64,000 bases of DNA from SYLG01 sp965226945 (GTDB lineage Bacteria; Planctomycetota; Planctomycetia; Gemmatales; Gemmataceae). The translations under genes were made by a program, and so were the position numbers. The notes beneath the pieces were generated by a model. The model ran no database searches and had not been told where the DNA came from. It saw only the letters and a program-made list of their open reading frames with translations. The stretch covers positions 4,154,001 to 4,218,000 of the forward strand of contig OZ245717.1 of the NCBI GenBank assembly GCA_965226945.1. Reading direction: 5' to 3'. The first letter of the stretch is position 1, and each line of letters begins with the position of its first letter. Below are positions 34,644-43,818 of this stretch, one piece after another.

Positions 34644-34850
34644 TCACGGTTTCTGAGGCGAGGCCCCAGGAACAAACCCTTTCTCCTTGCCGCTACGGGC
34701 GATGATCTTGCTGGTCGCAAGACGTTCGCCTCGCTCCACGGCCGGTTCCTTTTCCACAGGGTTGTCGGTGGTGGTTGCGCCTTGGGCATCTTTTGATGAC
34801 TCCTGGCGCTCTTTCGGTGGAGTCTGTGCTGGTTCATCTTTGTCTGCCAT
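34644..34850 (-). CDS. Small hydrophilic protein, unrecognised
   Basis: 68 residues, highly charged and without hydrophobic segments (MADKDEPAQTPPKERQESSK at the start, VPGASPQKP at the end), probably disordered. It is preferred over the overlapping 85-codon frame because its ATG is preceded by a perfect AGGAGGAAATC. It lies between the CsbD and general-stress-protein genes. No family recognised. Confidence 0.65.
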   Translation of the reverse strand: MADKDEPAQTPPKERQESSKDAQGATTTDNPVEKEPAVERGERLATSKIIARSGKEKGFVPGASPQKP

Positions 34851-34947
34851 GATTTCCTCCTGGTTCTGTCCGGAATGAGTCAGGCCGGTCGATTGCGCAT
34901 CGGGACGATGCTTTGAGAACCATTTTCAAAAGCCGCACTTTACGAAA

Positions 34948-34987
34948 CGACCAAGAGCAAGCGCTCAAAACGCGCGGCTCTTGGTCG
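34948..34987 (-). terminator. Hairpin after the CsbD gene
   Basis: An 11-bp perfect stem CGACCAAGAGC / GCTCTTGGTCG with an 18-base loop and only a short T run (TTTCG) on the minus strand. It may be a weak terminator or processing site between the CsbD gene and the next gene. Confidence 0.45.
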
Positions 34988-35012
34988 CAGTGGATACAGG
35001 ATGGCTACAGCG

Positions 35013-35216
35013 CTAAGGTCGAATCGATTCCGTGAAGGCGTCGAGTTCTTTCTCGGCCTGTTCCTTCTTGTAGCCGTAATGCTCCTGGAGCTTGCCGACG
35101 AACTGATCGCGCATCCCCGAAATGGTGGTCAAGTCATCATCGGTGAACTTGCCCCATTTTTCCTTGACCTTCCCCTGAAACTGCTTCCAGTTCCCCTTGA
35201 TTTGATCCCAATTCAT
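35013..35216 (-). CDS. CsbD family stress protein
   Basis: 67 residues: MNWDQIKGNWKQFQGKVKEK, WGKFTDDDLTTISGMRDQFVGKLQEHYGYKKEQAE. A complete CsbD domain and close paralogue of the protein at 18333. GGAGGTG precedes ATG 35216. A good -24/-12 promoter lies 180 bases upstream on the same strand, as for the other two CsbD genes. Confidence 0.93.
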   Translation of the reverse strand: MNWDQIKGNWKQFQGKVKEKWGKFTDDDLTTISGMRDQFVGKLQEHYGYKKEQAEKELDAFTESIRP

Positions 35217-35712
35217 CGCCCACCTCCAAACGGTTCATTACTTCAAGGAATAAGGGGGCTGTCGACCTTGCGGCGAACCTCATTTTGGTCATCCGATCGG
35301 CCTGCCAATGCCCTCGTGCAGGTGATCGCGCCGTGACCAAGGTCGACCGGGATGGGCCTCGAAACAGGCTTCCCGAATGCCCAGGTTTCTAGAGAAGCAA
35401 ACGGTATGCCACGCATGGTTGCCGCGTCCGGCCGCCAGCGATCCGGGAAATACCAATCTGGGTGGCCTGGTTCCGCTACAAATTGGCGATCGCGACCGGA
35501 TTTCCCGCTTTGCATGCGCGAAAGCGGGCATGGATCTGCTCAGCGGTAAGCAGGGGCGTGTGTGGAGCACTTGCCTGAGGCCGTGGTGAGAGCGCTCCCA
35601 TGTGCCGTGCAGATCGCTTCGCGGGAAATCACTTGCCAATTCGAGTGCGCAAGCTCATCGGAGGCACGCCTCTTGCCCATGTCGCCTCATGGCCGTGGAG
35701 GGCAGGTTCGAC
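35217..35712. other. 496-base divergent intergenic region
   Basis: Between the CsbD gene (-) and the DUF72 gene (+). It holds the sigma-54 promoter of the CsbD gene. Overlapping short frames on both strands look like non-coding DNA. No promoter for the DUF72 gene could be picked out. Confidence 0.5.
35396..35412 (-). promoter_or_regulatory. Sigma-54 promoter for the CsbD gene
   Basis: The minus strand reads TGGCATACCGTTTGCT, GG-to-GC spacing 12, near consensus. Confidence 0.6.
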
Positions 35713-36459
35713 ATGTCGAAAAAAGAGCAGGAACCGAAAATCTTCATTGGGTGCGCGGGCTGGTCTCTTCCCAAAGAACATGCCGGAAAATTTCCCGAAG
35801 GGGGAACCCACCTGTTGCGGTATTCCGGATGCATCGGCGCGGTGGAAATCAATTCCTCCTTCTACCGGCCGCATCAACCCTCCACTTATGCGCGCTGGGC
35901 CGCGTCGGTTCCGGAGCGGTTTCGGTTTGCCGTCAAAGTGCCGAAGAGGATTACGCATGGGCTGCGATTGGTGGGTACAGAAGAGGCCTTTGACCGATTC
36001 ATGAAGGAAGCCACCCAGCTTGGCGACAAGCTTGGACCGCTTCTGGTGCAGCTTCCCCCAAGCCTCACTTTTCATGCCGATGTCGCCGAGTCATTTTTCA
36101 CGATGATGCGCGACCGCTTTGATGGCGAAGTCGCCCTGGAGCCTCGGCACGCAAGCTGGTTCGCGGGGGAAGTGGATGAACTTCTTGGAGAGTTTTGCGT
36201 GGCGCGCGTGGCAGCCGACCCCGCGTTGACGGCTCCGGCCGCGTTGCCGGGTGGTTGGGATGGTCTTGTCTACTACCGTCTGCACGGTTCGCCGAAGGTC
36301 TATTACTCGGCTTATGGCTGTCAATTTCTTCAAGCCTTGTCCAACCGCCTGCAGGAGGCATCGCACTCGGCCTCGGTCTGGTGCATATTCGACAACACCG
36401 CGGAAGGCGCCGCGGCGGACAACGCCCTCACCACGCTGACTCGGTTGGGCCTGAGTTAA
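35713..36459 (+). CDS. DUF72 (YecE-like) protein
   Basis: 248 residues, the normal length of the DUF72 TIM-barrel family: KIFIGCAGWSLPKEHAGKF, GCIGAVEINSSFYRPHQPSTYARW, FRFAVKVPKRITH, GPLLVQLPPSLTF, VALEPRHASWF, YYRLHGSPKVYYSAYG and WCIFDNTAEGAAADNAL. The biochemical role of the family is not established. ATG 35713 is chosen because of GGAGGGC upstream and family length; the frame is open to 35602. Not clearly linked to its neighbours. Confidence 0.88.
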   Translation: MSKKEQEPKIFIGCAGWSLPKEHAGKFPEGGTHLLRYSGCIGAVEINSSFYRPHQPSTYARWAASVPERFRFAVKVPKRITHGLRLVGTEEAFDRFMKEATQLGDKLGPLLVQLPPSLTFHADVAESFFTMMRDRFDGEVALEPRHASWFAGEVDELLGEFCVARVAADPALTAPAALPGGWDGLVYYRLHGSPKVYYSAYGCQFLQALSNRLQEASHSASVWCIFDNTAEGAAADNALTTLTRLGLS

Positions 36460-36684
36460 TTTTGGCGATTTCTCGCTGGCACAATCTGCCGTCTTTGGCG
36501 GCTGCGCAGGCAAAACCATTCGAGACCCGATCCGGTTCGCTTGAACCTTAAGGCCAAGTAATCCGAAGCAACCCCACCGTACAAGATTGGGCGGTAGTCT
36601 TGAGCGGTCGGTGGAATTTCTTCTCAAGTTGCCGTGCTTGTGGGAAACGGAAGACGAAGAAAGCCGACGAGCGGAGTGGAACCG

Positions 36685-37185
36685 ATGCCCCGGTCACGTG
36701 TAGGACTCGTTGCGGCCGCATTGATTTTGGTGCAGGGTTTCGGTCCGGCGGCGCAAGCCAATCCGCCGAAATTGAATTTATACAACAAGGTGGTTGCCGC
36801 ACACGATCCCGTGGTCAACCAATTGATGGCGGCGAAGCAACTGCTCCTTTTGGCCAATCATGACTACGCGGGGCATCGCTCGAAGGCGGGGTATGAGATT
36901 TCCGCGGCGGTGCACGAGGTCCTCCATCCCGGCTCGACGGCTTCGCAATTGATGATGTCGAAAAAGCTGGGCCAGGGATTGTCGTCGACCATGCCCAGTC
37001 CCATCAGCGCACCCCGAACGGTCCGCACCGGCAACGCCGCGTCTCAAGCGGCGTCCAACAGCAAGCTCATCAATGCTGCCCAAATCCTCACGCAGGTTCA
37101 AGCGCAAGTCCCCGCCACCAAGCCCGCCGTCAAGCTGCATATTCAAGCGGCGCTCGATGAAATCGCAATCGCTTTAAGCAAGTGA
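36685..37185 (+). CDS. Secreted protein, unrecognised
   Basis: 166 residues with a clear signal peptide, cleaved probably after AAQA (residue 26). The mature part is helical, alanine- and lysine-rich (NPPKLNLYNKVVAAHDPVVNQLMAAKQLLLLANHDYAGH at its start, VKLHIQAALDEIAIALSK at its end), with a Ser/Thr/Pro linker in the middle. ATG 36685 is preferred over 36634 for its GCGGAG site. Its last eight codons and stop are part of a 25-bp tandem duplication. No family recognised; a periplasmic helical-bundle protein is a fair description. Confidence 0.7.
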   Translation: MPRSRVGLVAAALILVQGFGPAAQANPPKLNLYNKVVAAHDPVVNQLMAAKQLLLLANHDYAGHRSKAGYEISAAVHEVLHPGSTASQLMMSKKLGQGLSSTMPSPISAPRTVRTGNAASQAASNSKLINAAQILTQVQAQVPATKPAVKLHIQAALDEIAIALSK

Positions 37186-37223
37186 AATCGCAATCGCTTT
37201 AAGCAGGTGAAACCGCGATCGCT
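37158..37223 (+). repeat. 25-bp tandem duplication over a stop codon, plus a partial third copy
   Basis: 37158-37182 and 37183-37207 differ at one base; a third, decayed partial copy runs to about 37223. Copy 1 is the last coding segment of the secreted protein gene; its TGA stop is the first codon-sized piece of copy 2. Confidence 0.92.
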
Positions 37224-37489
37224 CCCATGAGGACCACCATGCTCTGCTTGCGGTTTTTCTCCATGTGGGCATGCCCCTGTTTGCAGGGGATCTTCGCTGG
37301 CCACAGTTGGACCTTGCTCGAAGAGTTGACGGATTGTGTTCGTGGGTTGCTGCAGAAATAGAATCCGGTCTGGGAAACGCGTTCGCGAAACGAGGCCACT
37401 GTCGCGATGCCGATATTGGCGACAAAAGACATCCTTGATATCGAATGGTGCAACAGCGAAGCGCGTGAAGTCCGCGAGGATCGGCTCGT

Positions 37490-37685
37490 GGCAATTTCAA
37501 TGGTTCCATCCAAAAATCTCGGAAAAGGACCAGTCGTGACTTCGAGATCTTTCATTTCCTTTGCTGCTAATTTGAACGGTATTTGAAAAGCGCGATTTGC
37601 AAGTTTTTCTGCAAGGTGAAGACGATCCTTGGCGCGCGTCACTGCCCCCCCCTCGGTGCAAATACAGGGCCAATTGCCCTTTTTC
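37490..37685 (-). pseudogene. Possible remnant of a UvrD/PcrA-type helicase C-terminus
   Basis: One minus-strand frame reads AVTRAKDRLHLAEK and, about 35 residues later, GPFPRFLDG. These resemble helicase motif VI (VAxTRAKDxLxL) and the PSRFLxEL string that follows it in UvrD-family proteins. Just upstream, another frame reads EKGQLALYL, like the EERRLxYVA that should precede motif VI; a run of eight G (37645-37652 on the plus strand as C) lies at the frame change. No start, no rest of the helicase. Short motifs only, so this may be chance. Confidence 0.3.
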
Positions 37686-37957
37686 GGCGGCGCAATTCAA
37701 GGACCCAGAGCAATAAGAAGTTTTGGTGAAAGTGGCGGGCGCCCGTTGCCGTCCAAAACTAGAAATTGACACGGAAAACCGGGGCAAAACGCCACGAAGG
37801 AGGTGGTCGCCACGCTTGGAGCCAAGGGAATGGAAGGGATGCCTACCGATCCTGCCTCAGCTACCCCCTTGGAGTTTATGAAGAATGGCCCTTCACCGTT
37901 TATTTACAGTTCTTTGGCCGTTGCTTCACACGCATGAGCTAGGATGCTTGCAAGCTA

Positions 37958-37987
37958 ACTTGCCCGCTCGGGGCAAGTGTTTTTTTT
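37958..37987 (+). terminator. Terminator 36 bases ahead of a DUF1559 gene
   Basis: Stem ACTTGCCC / GGGCAAGT with a five-base loop, then G and eight T. No plus-strand gene ends within 770 bases upstream, so it may end a small RNA or leader transcript. Confidence 0.8.
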
Positions 37988-38023
37988 GAGCTTGACTCGT
38001 TTTCTAATCGCTGGAAATGAAAT

Positions 38024-38926
<903 letters not shown>

Positions 38927-38982
38927 CGGCTGCACTCCAACATTCCAGCCACCCTCACTGAAAGAGATACAAGAGAAATTCC

Positions 38983-39933
38983 ATGAAGATTCAGCGTCCT
39001 CGAACTGGTTTCACCTTGATTGAGCTTCTGGTGGTGATTGCGATCATCGCCGTGCTCATTGGCTTGCTCGTCCCGGCCGTTCAAAAAGTCCGCGAAGCCG
39101 CCAATCGGATGAGTTGCAGCAATAACCTCAAGCAACTTGGCCTGGGACTGCACAATTTCCAGACCACCAATGGTTTCTTCCCCGCCGCTTACATTAATAC
39201 GGCCACCACCAACAAGGCGACTCTGGCCATGGGCCAACGCCTGGGAGTGACCGCGCCCAACGTCACTCATAGTTGGGCGATTTTCGTGTTGCCCTTCATT
39301 GAGCAAGACAATCTCTACAAGCAATATGACCTCACTTCCACCTGGTCTGCGGCCAAGAATCAGACGGTCCGGGAAAGCATGGTGAAAACGTTCATCTGCC
39401 CCACGGTTCCTCGAACTGGGAATTCCTTCAACACCAAAACGGTCAGCGGAGTGAGCATCAATGTCGCTCCTGGCGACTACGCTCCGAATGACGGCTATGA
39501 CACCGTTCTCGAGACCAAGGGATTGGTCGATATCTGCGCCAATCGCAATGGGGTCATCGACACCAACTCGGTGCGCCAGATCGGGGAAATCACCGACGGA
39601 ACCTCCAATACGCTGCTTCTTTCCGAAGACGCCGGCCGTCCCGCGGCCTGGCGTGCAACCAAGAACACCAATCCCATGGGGCAAACCGACGGCGGCTGGT
39701 GCGACCCCGACAACGAATACATCACCCACGGCTACACCGAAGACGGCCTGACCGTGAATGGCCCCTGCCACACCAATTGCACCAACAATAACGAGGTCTA
39801 CTCGTTCCATTCCGGCGGAGCGATGCACGCCATGGCGGACGGTTCCGTTCGTTTCATTCCCAAGGCGATGAACATCCGCCTGTTCGTGAAACTGATCACC
39901 TTCAACGGCCAGGATGTGGTTGCTCTGGACTAG
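38983..39933 (+). CDS. DUF1559 prepilin-like protein
   Basis: 316 residues, same family as the preceding gene: RTGFTLIELLVVIAIIAVL signal, VREAANRMSCSNNLKQLGLGLHNFQ, and H-x9-DG as HSGGAMHAMADG. The first 55 residues are nearly identical to the two paralogues in the window; the middle is different (NTLLLSEDAGRPAAWRAT), suggesting a shared assembly end and variable exposed part. It lies 56 bases after the first copy and 23 before the lipoprotein gene, so it is likely in one operon. Confidence 0.93.
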   Translation: MKIQRPRTGFTLIELLVVIAIIAVLIGLLVPAVQKVREAANRMSCSNNLKQLGLGLHNFQTTNGFFPAAYINTATTNKATLAMGQRLGVTAPNVTHSWAIFVLPFIEQDNLYKQYDLTSTWSAAKNQTVRESMVKTFICPTVPRTGNSFNTKTVSGVSINVAPGDYAPNDGYDTVLETKGLVDICANRNGVIDTNSVRQIGEITDGTSNTLLLSEDAGRPAAWRATKNTNPMGQTDGGWCDPDNEYITHGYTEDGLTVNGPCHTNCTNNNEVYSFHSGGAMHAMADGSVRFIPKAMNIRLFVKLITFNGQDVVALD

Positions 39934-39956
39934 AAGTTCACCCAAGGATCTGATTG

Positions 39957-40427
39957 ATGTTAAGGAACTTTGCTGTTTTTCTAGCCGTCTTCGGCACTTT
40001 GGGTTGCGGGGCCGATGGCCCCAAATGGGACCTGAATCCTCACACCGTGACGGGTAAGGTGCTTTACGACGGAAGGCCCGCATCGGGGGTCTTGGTAGGA
40101 TTGCTTCCCGTGGATGCCCCCCTACCCCCCGCCGTACCGGGGAATCCGATCGGAACCACGGGGGCCGATGGGACATTTAAGCTCACGACCTTCAACGATG
40201 GGGACGGGGCTTGTGAGGGTTCCTATCAGATTCTCTTGACCTGGCCGGTTCCCTCGACCTCTGGCGATGAAGAGCGAAGCAAGGACAAACTGTTGGGCTG
40301 GTTCGACGCCGCTCACAGCAACCTCCGCTACGTGGTGGTTAAGGGTTCTAACACCATTCCCACCATCAATATCCCCGTCCCGGAATACGCCCCGGAAGAA
40401 GTGCCGGGAATTCCTGGGAGAAACTGA
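39957..40427 (+). CDS. Lipoprotein with carboxypeptidase-regulatory-like fold
   Basis: 156 residues. A signal peptide ends in lipobox FGTLGCG. The body reads as a single transthyretin-like beta sandwich: VTGKVLYDGRPASGVLVGL, GTTGADGTFKLTTFNDGDGACEGSYQILLTW, DKLLGWFD. It is clearly paralogous to the lipoprotein at 61539, and both follow a DUF1559 gene, so they form a conserved pair. ATG 39957 is favoured over TTG 39954; AAGGAT lies upstream. Partner or stabiliser of the DUF1559 assembly is an inference from context only. Confidence 0.82.
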   Translation: MLRNFAVFLAVFGTLGCGADGPKWDLNPHTVTGKVLYDGRPASGVLVGLLPVDAPLPPAVPGNPIGTTGADGTFKLTTFNDGDGACEGSYQILLTWPVPSTSGDEERSKDKLLGWFDAAHSNLRYVVVKGSNTIPTINIPVPEYAPEEVPGIPGRN

Positions 40428-40905
40428 GAAGGTTTACAGGTAATGTTCGGGCATATACATTCGGTCTTCTTCTATCCGAGAAAACAGTCTTGTTTACGCC
40501 AATGGGACTTTTGCCGAACCGCCGGCCGTGCGAACGGGGCGGCGGATCTGGAAATCCCTATCGAGGGGTCATTCTTGACCCCTCGGTGGACGAGTTTTAG
40601 AACGGAATGGTTGGTTTTCGCTTGCTCCGTCGCGGATCACTGCGTCACTTTGATACCGCTGACTTCCTGAAAATCCCGTAATTGAGCTTGACCGCCTTGA
40701 TCGTTGCGCCGATGAGCCCCCACTTCTGCCCTGCCCAAGTTAGCTGACCCGTTGAAATCGAATCTCGAGCTGACCGAGCCAGAACCATAATCGATCAAAC
40801 CGCTCGAAGCGGAGGCGAGCGGTCCCTGCCGCATGCCATACAATTGGTTATTCGGGCGTTTCACTTCTCACCGTCTCGCATCTTTCCTCTTTAGAGGCGG
40901 CCAGG
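40428..40905. other. 478-base intergenic region with one hairpin
   Basis: A perfect 10-bp stem CGAGGGGTCA / TGACCCCTCG with loop TTCT lies at 40562-40585; it may terminate the DUF1559 operon although no T run follows directly. The rest has no recognisable gene. A promoter for the ECF gene could not be picked out. Confidence 0.5.
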
Positions 40906-41499
40906 ATGGATACCGCGGACGAACTCAAGCCGATCGAAGCGTACATAGGTTACCTTCGCTTGCTCGCCCGGCTCCATATCGCACCGCAATTGCGAGGAAA
41001 GCTCGATGAATCCGACATCGTCCAACAAACCGTGCTGCAGGCGCATGCGGGGCGCGGCCAGTTCCGGGGCCAGTCCGAGGAGGAGTGGGTGGGATGGCTG
41101 CGCGCCATCCTTACCAACGTCGTCACTGCTGCCCTGCGGAAATACGGAACGGCGGCGCGAGATGTCGGTCGCGAGTGGTCGATCGACGCCGGGATGGAGG
41201 CATCGGCCTCGCGAGTCGAGCAGTGGCTGGCCGCCGAGCAGTCGTCTCCCAGCCAAAGGGCTTCACGCCACGAGCAACTGGTCCGCCTGGCCACGGCTCT
41301 TGCCCAACTCCCGGCGGATCAGCGAGATGCGGTCGAATTACACCACTTGAAGGGGCACACGGTCGCCGAAGTCGGGGAACTGATGGGGCGTACGCGCGCG
41401 GCTGCCATGGGGCTCATTTTTCGCGGTCTTCAGCGGTTACGGCAGTTGCTCACCGAAGGGGACACAGATGCAGAACGAGAACTTGGTGTTAAACCGTGA
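40906..41499 (+). CDS. ECF sigma factor (STK-linked planctomycete type)
   Basis: 197 residues. Region 2: LRLLARLHIAPQLRGKLDESDIVQQTVLQAHAGRGQFRG and WLRAILTNVVTAALRKYG; region 4: LPADQRDAVELHHLKGHTVAEVGELMGRTRAAAMGLIFRGLQRLRQLL. The DESDIVQQTV string is typical of the planctomycete ECF group found next to serine/threonine kinase genes. It overlaps the kinase start by 32 bases in another frame, so the two are translationally coupled. It probably directs transcription of this cluster; no anti-sigma gene is here, and the kinase may take that role. Confidence 0.9.
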   Translation: MDTADELKPIEAYIGYLRLLARLHIAPQLRGKLDESDIVQQTVLQAHAGRGQFRGQSEEEWVGWLRAILTNVVTAALRKYGTAARDVGREWSIDAGMEASASRVEQWLAAEQSSPSQRASRHEQLVRLATALAQLPADQRDAVELHHLKGHTVAEVGELMGRTRAAAMGLIFRGLQRLRQLLTEGDTDAERELGVKP

Positions 41500-43696
41500 A
41501 GAAGAATTGAACGCCGCCCTCCTCGCCTATGTCGAGGGAATCGAGCGCGGGGAACGGCCCGACCGCGGCCGCTTATTCGACTCGTACCCTGAATTCGCCG
41601 ACCAACTGCGGGTGTTCTTTTCGACAGGCGAACAAATCGATCGCATCGCCGCCCCGATTCGTGCGGCCATGGCGCCCGGTTCCAGGTGGGGCCGCGTTCC
41701 CAATTCAGGCCCCTCGGTGAATCCTCTGCCAAGCGGACCGGGCGCCGGAACGGTTGGACGGGTCGGGGACTTTCGCCTGCTGCGGGAGATCGGCCGCGGC
41801 GGAATGGGCGTTGTCTATGAGGCCGAGCAGATCTCGCTTGGACGGCGGGTGGCTCTCAAGGTTCTTCCTTTTGCGTCGGCCATCGATCCTCGCCACCTCC
41901 AGCGCTTTCGCAATGAAGCCCGCGCGGCAGCACAACTGCACCACAGCAATATCGTCCCGGTGTACGCCGTCGGGGCCGATGGCGGCGTCCATTACTATGC
42001 CATGCAATTCATCGAAGGCCAAAGCCTTGCTCAGTTGATCACGGAACTGCGAGCCAAGCAGCCCTACGAGCCCGGACAAACACCGTCTGCCCCGGTGGTC
42101 GTGACCGACCCCTCGTCGCCCGCGATCACAACCGAACATTCATCTCGCAGGCGCGCGTACTTCCGCCGGATCGCGGAACTCATCCGTCAGGCGGCCGACG
42201 CCCTCGAATACGCCCATCAGGTTGGTGTGGTCCACCGCGACATCAAGCCAGGCAATTTGCTACTCGATACCTCCGGCCGGGTGTGGGTGACCGATTTTGG
42301 ACTGGCGTTGATCCGGTCTGACGCCGGGCTGACCGCGACCGGCGAGGTCGTCGGGACGATCCGGTACATGAGTCCGGAACAGGCCTTGGGCAAGCCCGGG
42401 CTGGTCGATCACCGGACCGACATCTATTCCCTGGGCGCGACCCTTTACGAGTTGCTCACCCTTTCTCCGATGTTTCCCGGCGACGACCGCCGGGCGCTGT
42501 TGCGACAGCTTGCTGAGGAAGACCCGCTCCCCCCACGCCAGGTGGACCGGTCGATCCCGGTGGAGCTTGAGACGATCGTTCTCAAGGCGACCGCCAAGCT
42601 GCCTGGTGAGCGCTACCCCAGCGCCCGCGAACTCGCCGACGATCTTGAGCGGTTTCTCGACGACCGGCCGATCCAGGCTCGTCGGCCAACGATCCTCGAC
42701 CTCGCGGCAAAGTGGGTGCGCCGGCACCGGGCCGTGGCCGCGTTGAGTGTGGGAGCGCTCCTTCTCCTGGTGATCGGACTGGCCGTGACCACGGCGATCA
42801 TCGCCCAGGAGCACGCCAAGACGAAAAAAGCGTACGAACGGGAACAACAGGCCAACGAGCGGGAACGGCAAAGGGCAATGGAGGCCCAGGATAACTATCT
42901 GAGAACCAAAAGGGCCGTTGACCTGTTCGTGGAACTCAGCGATGAGGAGCTGCTCGACTTCCCGCCGCTCGCCTCTCTGCGCCAGCGTTTACTGGAAGCG
43001 GCCGTCGCCTACTACCAGGAGCTGACCGCTCGGCACGAAGACGCCGCTGTGCAGGCCGACTTGCAGGCGAGCAGGGTTCGGCTCAATCGGCTCCAGGAAG
43101 AATTGGCTTCGCTCAATGACATCAACAACGCCATGCTTCTGGAACAGGCCGCCGTGCAAAGGGAACTCGCGCTGCGACCCGACCAGCTAACTCGCCTTGC
43201 CCCCGTCCTTGAGCGGCTTAGGTCGCTCCAACAAATCCAACCGGGGGAGGCCAAAGGGGATAAACGGCAGATGATCGCCGGACTGGCCGGGCAGTGCCGT
43301 CGTGACATCGAAGAGGTGCTTAACTCGTCGCAGTACCATCGATTGCGGCAGCTTTTCCTGCAACTTCCCGGGCCACACGTGTTTGCCTCATCGGTGATCG
43401 ACAACCTGGAATTGACGGACTCTCAGCGAACGGAAGTTCGACAACTCGTTGCGCAGGCGACCCAGGCTTCGCTGCGCGTCGTGGTCTCCGCCGAGTCGCG
43501 AGAGGAAGGGAGGGGCCGATTCGAAGGGTTGTGGCGCGAAACCAACGCGCGAATTGTCGCCCTCCTCACCCCAGCTCAGCGGAAACGCTGGAGCGAGATG
43601 ACCGGCACTCCCGTTCGCGAAATCCGTTTTCCGCTGCCGACCCCCGATGCATCGGGACGGCCGCTACAACCGTCCCTCCCTGCTCGCGCAAAATAA
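41468..43696 (+). CDS. Membrane serine/threonine protein kinase with LTxxQ-like outer part
   Basis: 742 residues. An N-terminal 90-residue extension is followed by a kinase domain (about 97-400): IGRGGMGVVYEAE, catalytic Lys in VALKVLP, HRDIKPGN with Asp near 258, DFG, and SPEQALGKPGLVDHRTDIYSLG. One membrane helix lies at about 418-445 (AVAALSVGALLLLVIGLAVTT). Outside it are a coiled coil (about 450-500) and an alpha-helical domain with LELTDSQRTEVRQ and LLTPAQRKRWSEMTG, resembling the LTxxQ motifs of CpxP/Spy envelope-stress proteins. All catalytic residues are present. Likely an envelope sensor controlling the overlapping ECF factor and the RND pump downstream. Confidence 0.9.
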   Translation: MQNENLVLNREEELNAALLAYVEGIERGERPDRGRLFDSYPEFADQLRVFFSTGEQIDRIAAPIRAAMAPGSRWGRVPNSGPSVNPLPSGPGAGTVGRVGDFRLLREIGRGGMGVVYEAEQISLGRRVALKVLPFASAIDPRHLQRFRNEARAAAQLHHSNIVPVYAVGADGGVHYYAMQFIEGQSLAQLITELRAKQPYEPGQTPSAPVVVTDPSSPAITTEHSSRRRAYFRRIAELIRQAADALEYAHQVGVVHRDIKPGNLLLDTSGRVWVTDFGLALIRSDAGLTATGEVVGTIRYMSPEQALGKPGLVDHRTDIYSLGATLYELLTLSPMFPGDDRRALLRQLAEEDPLPPRQVDRSIPVELETIVLKATAKLPGERYPSARELADDLERFLDDRPIQARRPTILDLAAKWVRRHRAVAALSVGALLLLVIGLAVTTAIIAQEHAKTKKAYEREQQANERERQRAMEAQDNYLRTKRAVDLFVELSDEELLDFPPLASLRQRLLEAAVAYYQELTARHEDAAVQADLQASRVRLNRLQEELASLNDINNAMLLEQAAVQRELALRPDQLTRLAPVLERLRSLQQIQPGEAKGDKRQMIAGLAGQCRRDIEEVLNSSQYHRLRQLFLQLPGPHVFASSVIDNLELTDSQRTEVRQLVAQATQASLRVVVSAESREEGRGRFEGLWRETNARIVALLTPAQRKRWSEMTGTPVREIRFPLPTPDASGRPLQPSLPARAK

Positions 43697-43818
43697 TTCT
43701 CGTTTCCGCGTTTCACTCTTTACTTCGCCGCATCTCTCATGGCAGCGAATCCTCGCCGGCGGCGTCAACTCTGACGCCTATGAGTCCGGTGAAGGAGTCG
43801 CCTGAGCGTGAGGGGAAC

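Larger units (their letters stand above)
37186..38023. other. 0.8-kb gap with remnants, no intact gene
   Basis: Contains the end of the 25-bp repeat, a possible helicase gene fragment on the minus strand, and a strong terminator just before the DUF1559 gene. Nothing else is recognisable. Confidence 0.5.

Noticed and set aside
34580..34837. An 85-codon minus-strand frame overlapping the small gene at 34644
   Set aside because: The other frame has a perfect AGGAGG site directly before its ATG; this one has none.
34850..35012. Search for a sigma-54 promoter before the small gene at 34644
   Set aside because: No pair of boxes with the correct spacing; the gene may be transcribed from the CsbD promoter.
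35520..35560. Possible -24/-12 site before the DUF72 gene
   Set aside because: The GG-to-GC distance is 11, not 12.
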